A stretch of DNA of 64,000 bases from Bagarius yarrelli (Eukaryota; Chordata; Actinopteri; Siluriformes; Sisoridae). The notes beneath the pieces are model-generated. The model was not told where the DNA came from. It did not search any database and saw only the letters and a program-made list of their open reading frames with translations. Below, piece after piece: positions 54,976 through 64,000 of this stretch. Positions within the stretch are counted from its first letter, which is position 1, and each line of letters begins with the position of its first letter. The stretch covers positions 1,464,501 through 1,528,500 of the forward strand of contig VCAZ01000040.1 in the NCBI GenBank assembly GCA_005784505.1, in the 5' to 3' direction. Made by a program: the position numbers and the translations under genes.

Positions 54976-56040
54976 GTGAGTGTCAAAGCAAAAGCAGTGT
55001 CTGAGTCAAAGGTCATACTGACAATATCATACATAATTCATTACTAATCTTCCCTGTCCTCTCACAGAGAAGCAACCAGGAGAGTGTGCGGTGCTTCAGA
55101 GAGGTGATCGATTTGTGTACTACCTGGTGAGATCATCATCATCATCACTATTGCTATTAAATGCATAATGCAGTTTATGTCGAATGAATAAGCCCAGAGT
55201 GCAGTTTCACTTATCTGTTGTTTCCATAGTAAAAAAATACACAGGGAATTGTTTGACAGATGGTTCTTGTGAACTTGTTAGAAATCTCTGTTTGTGTGAT
55301 CAAAGATCTGTGTCTGGATGATGTAACAGTCTGAATGGCAGGTGTAATTTTAAATTATCTTCAGGTAACCTGACAAAAAATTGTCTTGTGTAGGAACTAC
55401 TATTTATCGATGTTGTTAACAATTACATTTGCTTGCAAACATTCATTTACATAGAAATAGATGAATAATGTCATTCCGTAATAAAGACAAATGTGTTGGA
55501 TGTCACCCAGTCATCACTTACATTTTTGGATGAAACAACACACTCTGTAATCATTTATAATCCCAAAACATCATCCTCTTCATGTTGTACTCATATTCTT
55601 TAGAAGTTATACAGTTTTTACTGTTTTAATTGATTTATTTCACTTTTATTTTGACTAAAAACAGATTACAAAGGAAAAGTACAATCATAAACCCACCTAT
55701 AAAACACTCAGACAAAGTTTGGAAGCCATGAAGTCACACTGCTTAGAAAACGGAGTCACAAGGCTGTCGATACCACGGTATGGAGTGTTTGTGTATTTCA
55801 CTGCTCCATATTAGTGCTAATTTTTTTTTTTTAATTTACCTGTTATTGTTTCATCTCAGTTTGTTATTAATATTTATTCACAATAAATTCGAACATCTGA
55901 ATCTTACATATATTATACTTTTGAATATATACTTTAGGATCGGCTGTGGTTTGGACCGCCTGTCTTGGGAGAAAGTGTCCGCTATCCTTGAAAAAGTCTT
56001 CCACAACACAGGTATAGTCATAACGGTATACTCACTGTAG
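54819..56040 (+). CDS. oard1: oard1: ADP-ribose glycohydrolase OARD1 / TARG1 (exons 54819-54975, 55068-55126, 55665-55777, 55938-56040)
   Basis: Four coding exons join to 432 nt, 143 aa plus stop; human OARD1 is 152 aa. It is a single macrodomain that removes ADP-ribose from glutamate/aspartate side chains and deacylates O-acetyl-ADP-ribose, in nucleus and cytoplasm. Seen here are HVRGDLFSCP (residues 7-16), DSLAHCIS, DCKMGAGIAVKFKK (ligand-binding glycine loop), YYLITK with Lys75 and IGCGLDRLSWE with Asp116. Lys75 and Asp116 match the human catalytic Lys84 and Asp125. The last residues VITVYSL parallel human KITVYTL. I chose the ATG at 54819, the first in frame after the inferred acceptor; upstream codons in the same frame have no ATG. 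The gene converges on apobec2. No lesion was seen. Confidence 0.95.
55068..55126 (+). CDS. oard1: oard1 second coding exon
   Basis: The acceptor is CCTCTCACAG and the donor GTGAGA. The exon is 59 nt and encodes KQPGECAVLQRGDRFVYYL in phase with both neighbours. Confidence 0.95.
55665..55777 (+). CDS. oard1: oard1 third coding exon
   Basis: The acceptor is ACTAAAAACAG and the donor GTATGG. The exon is 113 nt and encodes ITKEKYNHKPTYKTLRQS and LEAMKSHCLENGVTRLSIP. It contains the catalytic lysine at position 75. Confidence 0.95.
55938..56040 (+). CDS. oard1: oard1 last coding exon
   Basis: The acceptor is TATACTTTAG. The exon is 103 nt and encodes IGCGLDRLSWEKVSAILEK through VITVYSL, with TAG at 56038-56040. 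It contains the catalytic aspartate (Asp116). Confidence 0.95.
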
Positions 56041-56264
56041 CTGTCAACGGTCCTGGAAAGAAGATTTACACTTTAAGTGCCGTAGTTACCTTTCATTTAA
56101 AGCCTTGGTTTGTTCCTGACTTAGGGCCAGCATTGTACTGCTATATTGTAAATAATTCTGAAGTTTATGAAGTTTCTTAGAGGGTCTGAGTGGACCTTTT
56201 TCAGTATGATGAGTGTTCTGTGCTCTCAGCGCTTTCGGAGTGTGCAGATGTTTAAGCATGTTCA

Positions 56265-56280
56265 CCACTAGATGGTGCTA
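56265..56280 (+). promoter_or_regulatory. CTCF-like motif between oard1 and apobec2
   Basis: CCACTAGATGGTGCTA, close to the CCASYAGATGGCGC form with one mismatch. It lies between the two convergent genes. Confidence 0.4.
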
Positions 56281-56355
56281 TTATTCAAAAGCAGTGATTA
56301 TAAATGACTTTAGTTGTTCGCTTTCTTCCAGTGCCAGATGAGTTAAAAATCTGAA

Positions 56356-56389
56356 AATAAATCTATTCATACGATGTTTTGAAAATAAA
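56356..56389 (+). terminator. candidate oard1 polyadenylation signals
   Basis: Two AATAAA hexamers (56356-56361 and 56384-56389), about 315-350 bp after the stop codon. A further copy lies near 56.5 kb. Confidence 0.45.
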
Positions 56390-56399
56390 CTTAAATATG

Positions 56400-57642
56400 T
56401 ATTTATGCTGAACACCGTTATTATTTGTTCTATAATTTTCCGTTCCAAATATTCTCTGTAATGCATGCGTTTCATGTCAATGTGGCCATTTTTACTGAAA
56501 ATAAATTCTATTACTTCTACTTCTTCTATTATTGCTACTACTGTACTATGACATTATTTTATATCTTTTACTTATGATAGTTCACTTTTTAGTTTTTTAA
56601 ATTTCTAAAAAACTTACATTTGAACCTGAGTCTGACTAAAACACAGTGATCCAAAATAGCTGTCCACAGGAGCTGCACTTACAATTTAATAATGGAAAAA
56701 TATTTCTAAGATATCTTGCATCTTGCTCCATGCTGATGTACAGTAATCCTGTCTTAATGATATACAGTAATACTTCCTTTTAATATTTCATTTTTAAAAA
56801 TGTAGTTTTTTCACTTTATTTTAATGTCGGGTTTTCGCACTAAAGATGGCAAAAGTCGATATCATTTTATCTTGAATTCAAATTTTATTTGTCTTATAGC
56901 AAATAAAAAAACGTGTATCCATTGTTTTTCTACAAATATCTCCCCAGAGCCATAAATTATAATGCATTTTTTGTGCAGAATTAAGTGGTAAAAGGTGTGT
57001 CAGTATAGAGGGACAAAGCATGAAAATCTATTATAAATGAAGCGTAATAACCTGTAGCATTGTTTTTGTGCCCCACTTCCTTCAAAGCCTTTAATGTCTT
57101 TAAATACTCATACAAACACCAAGCCTGGAAGTTTGCACAATTTAGCATATCTGACATTGTTAATCAAGGTGATTTTGCATAAATTAACCCTGAAAAAGAA
57201 CTGATTTCCTTGCATAATTCCAATGATGTTATTGGTGTAAATCCAGTACAAGCTTAAATAATAGAGTAAAATACAAACAATAGAAGGTTTTGCACTAGTA
57301 TTACTGTCCAAGTTTTAAGGACAATTCCAATATTCCAATATACGGCTGTGATAATCTGTTAAACAGACAGAGGACTGAACATTCCCGAAAAGAATAGGAT
57401 GCATGTGCAGTGAGAGGGAAAACCGTGGCCTTTAAGAGTTGAATCCTATGGAAATACAAGAGAAACATTGTTTAGTTTTTAGAATTTTTAGAAAAAAATG
57501 ACAGAATTTTTTAATACTGGTCTCAACTGTTTTTATGCATGTTTTTGTTTTTTTTTTGTTTTTTTTGTTTTTTTACATTCTTGGCTATTTAAGATCAGGC
57601 ACAGCTCCTGATAGACACTTATAATTAAATAATGCACTTACC
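56400..57642. other. oard1-apobec2 convergent interval
   Basis: AT-rich. It should hold the non-coding third exon of apobec2 on the - strand, because a perfect donor (GTAAGT on -) follows its stop codon. I cannot fix the acceptor or the polyadenylation site. Poly-T-rich text at 57540-57575 is the only low-complexity tract. Confidence 0.4.
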
Positions 57643-58177
57643 CTACTGCAAAATGTCAGTTAGCCTCTGATCATAGTACTCGTAGTTGTCTTGACAGTCC
57701 TCCCATGGTGTAAAGTTGTCTTCCTCATTTTCCACAAAGGTGGACCATACATAGGTGAAGTCCACTGGCCTCATCATACGCAGTTTGCACCCTGCTTTTG
57801 CCAAGGCCTTCAACGCTGCCTGTATTTCAGGCTCCTCCCACATGAAGAGACGGGAGCAGTGAATGTTAAGGCGCAGCGTTTTTCGGGCCCGCAGGATCTC
57901 TATTAATTTATTGGCACATGCTACACAGGGACTGGATGATGTATACCAGGTGACGGTATATTGCAGCGATTTATTATATTGAGGCAACACCTGCTGGAAG
58001 AAGGCTTCCTCAGCATGTGCACCTGAGTGCTCATCCTCCAAGTACCCACGGAGACCATTAGGTTCCTCTGCAGTACCATTTATGTCCACTTGATAGCAAA
58101 GAAAGGTCTTGTTTCGGCCGGAGGAGTACTCCACATTTTTGAACTGGAACTTGAAGAAAAAAGGATTAAGACGATCC
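57643..58177 (-). CDS. apobec2: apobec2 exon 2 (deaminase domain) with stop
   Basis: The acceptor on - is TTATCCAG just above 58177. The exon is 535 nt, from DRLNPFFFKFQF to LTDILQ and TAG (57645-57643). One base after the stop there is a perfect donor GTAAGT, so the 3' UTR continues in a separate exon. Open reading continues upstream of 58177 only by chance. Confidence 0.95.
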
Positions 58178-59045
58178 CTGGATAAATACAGATAGAAACG
58201 GTTATGCATTTAGTCAATAAATGATATCTGTTTCCACTTGTTTATGTGGTGAAACATATTATCTCTGATTTTCATCCTGCCAAAAGAAAAACAATGTCTA
58301 TTCTGATAGCAGTAGTTTCTTAAATTAAGACATATTAATTTAAGCTAATATGTATTATTAGCAAAAAAATATCAGTAGCACACTATACATACTAGCTACT
58401 AAGCAGTGGTGGAAAGTAAGTAATTACACATCATTTCGGTACTGTAGCTAAGAAGATATTACATTTTTTTTTTTTGTAATGTAATTTTAAATTATGGTAC
58501 TTTTACTTGAGTTTTTTTTTATTTATTCAACTTCACTACATTTTGCTTTTCACAAATGCAAATACTAATTCAAAAAATCTGGATCTACTTTTCTACTTGT
58601 CAGTTTACATTCTGAAAAAAACTACTACTTTTCAATATGTTTTTGTCATTTATAACATTTACTTGCGTTCTTTTTTTTCTTTTTAACGGTCTGACACTTG
58701 AGTAGGGTCGTGTTTAAATTATAGCAATTCCGTATCGGTCTCGATTAAGATTAATGATTAATGATCAAACATATTTATTCTGTGGCAGCTGAATGTCATG
58801 AACCAAAATTAGAAATCAACATGTTTGTGTGGAAAAATATGTTTAATACAATTTTAACTAAAAATACCACAGCAAAAACAACTAAACAAAATTATAAATT
58901 ATAAATTTAAACATTAATAAAGGCAAGGAAATAGTAATAAAATAATAAATTTGTGCATTTTCTTTTCGAAAAAAAACTGTCTACATTCACTTTGAAAAAA
59001 AGTTTATGGTGTTTATGGGGATTTTGACAATTTGATTGTGTATAT

Positions 59046-59112
<67 letters not shown>

Positions 59113-60702
59113 TTATTCAAATCTTTTCAAATATAAAACATGAAAGACAAATTAATTCAGATTTTGCTCACTATGGGAGGTGCAGTAGCTGTCTGCATGG
59201 GCAGCACAGAAAACAATACTTCTTCTTAAGTAGAACACTTGCTTGGGTTCAAGGGGTTGACTACAAACCCGCTGAACTCAAAGACCAATACGTTTTTCAC
59301 AAATGAAGCCAATTTTAATTTTTAAGAAGTGAATTACAGCTCCATGCAAAAGTTTTGGAAGTTTTTTTAATTAGTAGAGAAATTTTACGTAAATGTTGGT
59401 GAAAAAGATGTGACGCTAATGAGTGAGTAATGCTATTCCAGAAATCAGCCCCAACCGAGGAAATCAATTGCTGTTCATTACAACAATATTAAAAATACAC
59501 TCATAAATAGCAGTTGAACGTTTCGTGATTTTGAAAGTCATGTTAGGCAGGTTTGTCTCATCTCATACATTTTACCTCAGTTTTTCATGTACTGTAATTA
59601 AAAGTAGCAGGTTTAACATATAATGTAAAAAAGAGGTGCACATAATTTAACACATTCTACTAAACATTAGCGTTATTTACAGTACCATGTAACCTCTGTA
59701 TTCATGATGTCAAGGAGACCACCTGTCGTTGAACTATTAAGTTGTTTAATTATGGCCTGTCTCATTCCTACCACCTGTATTTGAACTAACAATTTATCAA
59801 CTATTATATTACCAGTCGGATATTTTCTACAGTAATCAAGTGAACAGATTTAATAAATCCTGTGACATTGTATCTAGCTAAACGATTTTATTGAATAAAA
59901 AGATGCACGTAATAAGTATATAATAAAGTTATGGTTTGCTAAAAAATGGTTCTCCCAATTAATGTTTAAAAAAGATAAATGTGCCTAATATAATCTCACT
60001 GGTGGTGGCCAAATGTACATGCTGTACTTTGTTAATAATAGCTCCAACCTTATAAAACAACAATGATGAATATTTAAATATGATAAAGTAATAATCTAAT
60101 AATAAAATGAAGTAACAAGTGTCATATATCAAGCCTACAAATTGGTATGGAAAGATGTTTTAATAATCATGTAATGCTATATTGGTCTTTATTAGTCAAC
60201 TCTTATTTTTCTAAAGTAATAAGTCGAGTTTTAAGCAGAATTGACTTTAAACTATCTTCCATTTAGTCCTAACCCAGACAAAAACTTGACCAAAATGACC
60301 TGTATGCTTCTATAAACATCCACAGTTCCATTTTTATGGAAGCCATATTTATTTGTAAGGTCGACAAATCCTAGTTTAGTTTAGTTAATCGGTAAAAGCA
60401 TTCCATCAATACCCAACTTTCACTTACCCTACAATGATCTCAAATGGAGGTAGCTCAATAGGCTCCAGTTGAAATTCCTCATCATCAGCACCTCCTTGTG
60501 CTCCCTGGGCCGTCTCCCCATTTCCCTTTGGCGTTTCATCCTTCGTCTCTGGCTTAATTTTCGCTTTCTCGTTTTCCTTCTGTTTGTCGCTTTCTTTGTT
60601 GTTTTCCTTTTTTTTCCCCATCTCTTTTTCAGTCTTGCTCTCCACACTCTTCTCTTTCTTTTTTACTGTACTTACCCTGCTTGGGGTCTTTTTGTCTGCC
60701 AT
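57643..60702 (-). CDS. apobec2: apobec2: APOBEC2 cytidine deaminase-like protein (exons 60702-60428, 58177-57643)
   Basis: Two coding exons on the - strand join to 810 nt, 269 aa plus stop; human APOBEC2 is 224 aa. It is a muscle-enriched AID/APOBEC zinc protein whose substrate is unsettled. Exon 1 gives a Lys/Glu-rich, presumably disordered tail (residues 1-75) and then IELPPFEI (82-89), conserved in human. Exon 2 gives FFFKFQFKNVEYSSGRNKTF, the zinc motif HAEE (His146, Glu148), SSSPCVAC (Cys176, Cys179), RLFMWEEPEIQAALKAL and the C-terminus ending LTDILQ. All zinc ligands and the proton-shuttling glutamate are kept. The extra length compared with human is all in the N-terminal tail. Zebrafish has two paralogues (apobec2a/b); I cannot say which this is. 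Confidence 0.94.
58178..60427 (-). other. apobec2 intron 1
   Basis: 2.25-kb AT-rich intron with an (AT)n tract at 59041-59109. No nested exon. At 58405-58620 the text resembles a degraded copy of the common teleost repeat with AAGTAAGTAATTACA. The rest is unrecognised. Confidence 0.6.
59041..59109. repeat. (AT)n microsatellite in apobec2 intron 1
   Basis: Nearly pure AT run of about 68 bp. Confidence 0.97.
60428..60702 (-). CDS. apobec2: apobec2 exon 1 (N-terminal charged tail)
   Basis: ATG at 60702-60700, in MADKKTPSR. The exon is 275 nt, ending two bases into a glycine codon before GTAAGTG. It encodes 19 lysines in the first 59 residues, then QGAQGGADDEEFQLEP and IELPPFEIIV. A second perfect donor (AGG|GTAAGTA) lies inside the coding sequence at about 60676/60675. 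Confidence 0.92.
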
Positions 60703-60867
60703 GACTGAGATCTGTACCTAGCTTTGGTTTGGGAGGACAGCGCTGTAATTTGTGGGTCAGTAAGCCAGGAACTGAGCTGGAGAATGAAGTCTGGCTTTGA
60801 GTGTTTAGAGGGGAATTTAATCTACAGAGAATATGGAGCAAGTGAATGTCACTAGGAAACTGAGGGG

Positions 60868-60891
60868 CAGCTGCTCTCTCCAGTTCACATG
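60868..60891. promoter_or_regulatory. E-boxes upstream of apobec2
   Basis: CAGCTG (60868-60873) and CACATG (60886-60891) lie about 170-190 bp upstream of the apobec2 start codon on the - strand. CAGCTG is the preferred MyoD-type E-box, and APOBEC2 is a muscle gene. Functional use is inference. Confidence 0.3.
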
Positions 60892-60919
60892 CTATAAAAA
60901 GCAGCTAAGATAATACCGG

Positions 60920-61565
60920 GGAGGGCTTGACATACGTGCTGTTATTTTAAACTCTCCATGTCAATAGGACCCTGCCATTATTTTCATGGACAGGTGTACA
61001 TTTCCACCCTTTCTTTCATTTCTAAATGGAATTTAAAGACAAAGACGATATATATTTTAGATAAAACCTACACTTAATCAGACATGTGTTTGTCTCCCCC
61101 TGGTCTACTGGATATAAAAGTTGTCTACACACCAACAACACAGTTTATTAATAAACAGTTTTGGCAGTGTATCTAGTATGAGTCAGTCTCTTCAGATACT
61201 TTCACAGACTAAGCTCTAAGCTTTAGTTCCACACACCAAGGCCAACTAAATGTCAGCGAAACCGTAGCAGTGGGACGCATTTTTAGCCAGGCCCAATCGG
61301 GAATACAATAATTAATGACTTTTCATTATTTTTGAAGCAAACAAAAATATGATCACTATAACAGTATTTTGGCTCGCTTTTCAACAGATTATCTGGGTGT
61401 GTATTATGTAAAAATACTAGGCACCCAGGTTAAATGCTATGGCTCTGTTAAAATGCATTTGCTGCACTGCAGTATCAGCATGCATTTTCTTGATAATCTT
61501 CTTTTAAACAACCATGCAGCAAACCCTGCTTTGTCATAACTACTTATTTGTTTCAAGATAATAAT
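60920..61565. other. apobec2 upstream flank
   Basis: No gene or recognised repeat seen. Confidence 0.4.
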
Positions 61566-61569
61566 AATA

Positions 61570-61880
61570 TTCAATTCATTGTGCAAGGTACGTGTACAGA
61601 GCCAATGAAATGCATTTTTTCACATATCCTATCTTGGTAAGTTGGGTCCGAAGGGTTGATACAGGACCCAAACAGCCCCTGGAGCTTGCTCAGGAGGGGT
61701 TAGCTAGGGTCTTGCTCAACAACTCAGCGCCCCTGGAGCGGAGGGGTTAACAAGGGTCTTGTCAGCCAACCCCTGGTTGACTCAGGGGCTTGAGGTGGGG
61801 CTTGAGCCCAGGTGTTTCTGGTCTCCACCTTATTAGCCACCCCTGTCCCCTCACACGCACCTTAACCATGATACCCCTGC
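61570..61880 (+). repeat. unnamed repeat (GTACAGAGCCAAT family), copy 3, rearranged
   Basis: TTCAATTCATTGTGCAAGGT, GTACAGAGCCAATGAAATGC, then two or three partial repeats of CCCCTGGAGC...GAGGGGTTA...GGTCTTG and a GGTGGGGCTTGAGCCCAGGT tail. Confidence 0.8.
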
Positions 61881-61884
61881 CCTC

Positions 61885-62700
61885 AAAAAGTCATTGAAAC
61901 CTTTTCTTCCTAAAAAGTTAAAAAAAAATTATTATGAATAAAGTTAAAAAAAAAAAAAAATATATTCCAATTTAAGACACCTGATGTCATTTTAAGTCTA
62001 GCCATAAGCAAGATGTGTGATTTTTTTGGAACAACACTCGTTCGAACTACAAAAATTGTCCAACCGGAAAGAAGCAGACACTTTTACTCTCTTATGATAC
62101 AAGTTCTATGTATAAACCATTTTTTATTGTGAATAAATTTTTATAAATCCAACCAATTTCTTACCTGTCTAATGCTGCAATACTGAAATTAAATTGAAAG
62201 ATATAGGAACCAAATTTATTTGCAATTTAGGTCTTTAATATAAAAGTGAAATAAGTCAATATTCTGTTAATAATGACTTCCAACTTAGTTTTTCTGGTAG
62301 AACTTTCATAGCTAGCAACTACAAATCAAGTGTATTTTATTTTAAAAAAAAAAGAACAACTAAGTAGCTGATTTCTCTATTTTCTGGCTGTTTTTGCCAA
62401 TAGTTAGTTACATCCAAGCCTACGGTAATGCACAATGCCTAGGCTGTACATGGGAAACGTCAGTTTTTATAACTTTTCTCAGTTTTTTAAATTCTTTATC
62501 TGTCTTTAGTGAATAGTGTATACTAACCTAAATAGTGACTGCTGTTTTTTTTAAATCATACAAAAAAATATATATATAATCATGTTAAACATGTCAAAAT
62601 GTTCAACCTTGGCAACTAATCGATCGATCCTGTGCTCACTGTGCTGTCTGAATGTAGAATGTAAAAAAAAAACATCAGGATTTGATAATCATCCCTATTT
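61885..62700. other. AT-rich spacer
   Basis: Only homopolymer A runs near 61.92-61.96 kb. Nothing else recognised. Confidence 0.4.
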
Positions 62701-63130
62701 CAAGAGCTTGCAATCACCATGGAAAAGGCACCGATCCCCTCTTCCACCCTCACTAGCAACCTTGGGGTAATCATGAACAATCAACTGTTATTTTCCTCCC
62801 ATGTTGCTAAGTTGACACGATCCTGCTGGTTTATCCTTTACAACATCAGAAGGATTCAAACATTCCTAGCTACTCAGGCCACACAGTTGCTTATGCAGTC
62901 TCTTAAAATTTCTAAACTACAGACTACTGCAAATCGCTCCTGGCAAGTCCACTTATGAGTGCAATTCGTCCTCTGCAGATGATTCAGAATGCAGCTGCGT
63001 GAGTTGTTTACTACCTTCCAAAATTTTTCTGCATCATCCTGTTGCTGCACTGCCTCCACTAGCTAAAAACACTGGTTCAAAACACAGATTCTTGCCTACA
63101 AAGTCAAACACAGAGCAGCATTTTTTATAT
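62700..63130 (+). mobile_element. non-LTR retrotransposon fragment (reverse transcriptase C-terminus)
   Basis: Broken frames encode NLGVIMNNQLLFSSHVAKLT, SCWFILYNIRRIQTFL, then IRPLQMIQNAAARV and LPKF. This is the conserved tail of jockey/CR1-like fish reverse transcriptases (NLGVxxDNxLSFxxHI...ILYNIRRIRPFL...). Stop codons and frameshifts are present, so it is a dead fragment. Confidence 0.8.
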
Positions 63131-63197
63131 GAAAGCACTCATCACTCAAGGCACTTTTGTACGTCACTCTCAAAAAGAGCATTTGCTAAATGATGTA

Positions 63198-63232
63198 AAA
63201 GCTCAGATGTCCAGATACTTTTGGCTCTATTA
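63198..63232 (-). mobile_element. Tc1-type terminal fragment
   Basis: CTCAGATGTCCAGATACTTT followed by TGGCTCTATTATA resembles a Tc1-type terminal repeat. Isolated. Confidence 0.4.
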
Positions 63233-63234
63233 TA

Positions 63235-64000
63235 CTATGCTGTTGTTCTATAATTAATACAATATATGTTTTGCAAATAATTCAATTCAAGTCTTAAATT
63301 ACTGATCCTAATGGAATAGGAGATTTTAAAGTTGGGTGCGAATTTAAAAAGGTAATAAATGCGATGACATTTGCCGCCGATGACTTTTGTTTTTTTGGCG
63401 CTACAGCTGGATGAGGTAAATAAAGTGTATTCCCACCTTTTACCTAGTTTTTTCCAAGCTCAGAATTAAACACAGCTCTGATCCTGATAAAATGGTTACT
63501 GAATAAATTATAAAATTCAATTTAATCTGTTACTGTTTTTATGGGGATAAACAGGAAAAGGGACAGTATGATGTAATGCTGATAATGCTGCAACGCTGAT
63601 GTAATGCTGATGCACAACACAAATGTGAACTTTTCTAATGTAAATAAGTTCTCTATTTGTGCTTATAAAATTGACACTGCACAACCTGACCAGGGACTGC
63701 AACACAGAGATACTTACACAGACGCATGTCTGTCGATGTGTAGGAACAAAATTGTCCTTATGCCCATCAGTTGTGTTAAGAAGAAACGTTATTATTGTTG
63801 ACCTTTTAATCATTTATTTAGATTTTATAACAGGGGTAATCAGCAATTTTTTTTATTCAGGAATGTAAGAGGACCACTATTTTATCCCTGGCTTAACTGA
63901 CATTTTTGTTATTTTTGTCAGCTTGGATTATTCTGTATAAAAATCTGATGAATTGAAAAGTTAAATACAACTAATGTAAAAAAAAAACAACAACAACAAC
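63235..64000. other. terminal spacer
   Basis: No gene seen. Short antiparallel open frames at 63.5-63.87 kb match nothing. The window ends in an A run plus CAA repeats (about 63980-64000). Confidence 0.4.

Overview
This is vertebrate nuclear DNA: AT-rich, with multi-exon genes, GT-AG introns, microsatellites and dense transposon debris. The proteins and the repeats point to a teleost. A tRNA-derived SINE occurs in about a dozen copies, alongside several Tc1-type elements and repeats I know from otophysan fishes, so a catfish-like (siluriform) genome is my best guess; the species cannot be fixed from this window.

Layout. Four protein-coding genes are visible. (1) The 3' half of klhdc8b lies on the + strand: three coding exons at 4825-5049, 31221-31322 and 39891-40087. 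They are separated by introns of 26.2 kb and 8.6 kb, and the 5' exons lie before position 1. (2) guca1b (GCAP2, photoreceptor guanylate cyclase activator) is complete on the + strand: four exons, 48336-50248, 197 aa. (3) oard1 (ADP-ribose glycohydrolase macrodomain) has a complete CDS on the + strand: coding exons 54819-56040, 143 aa, with a probable non-coding first exon near 54600-54651. (4) apobec2 lies on the - strand: exon 1 at 60428-60702 and exon 2 at 57643-58177, 269 aa, convergent with oard1.

The rest is intron or intergenic DNA: SINEs, two L2/CR1-type LINE relics plus a third LINE fragment, five or more degraded Tc1-type transposons, a hAT fossil, foldback MITE-like elements, several unnamed multi-copy repeats, and microsatellites. 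No RNA gene, CRISPR array or intact transposase was found.

How the genes relate. They do not form a pathway. guca1b, oard1 and apobec2 are, as I recall, all on human 6p21, with OARD1 and APOBEC2 convergent neighbours there too, so the right half looks like an old syntenic block. KLHDC8B is on human 3p21, so the klhdc8b-guca1b junction looks lineage-specific. The most notable non-coding structures are a five-unit tandem array of about 148 bp carrying perfect CRE palindromes upstream of oard1, three CTCF-like motifs around oard1, a roughly 2-kb unexplained block at 11.05-13.01 kb, and conserved-element-like stretches in the giant klhdc8b intron. I saw no clear novel multi-gene system.
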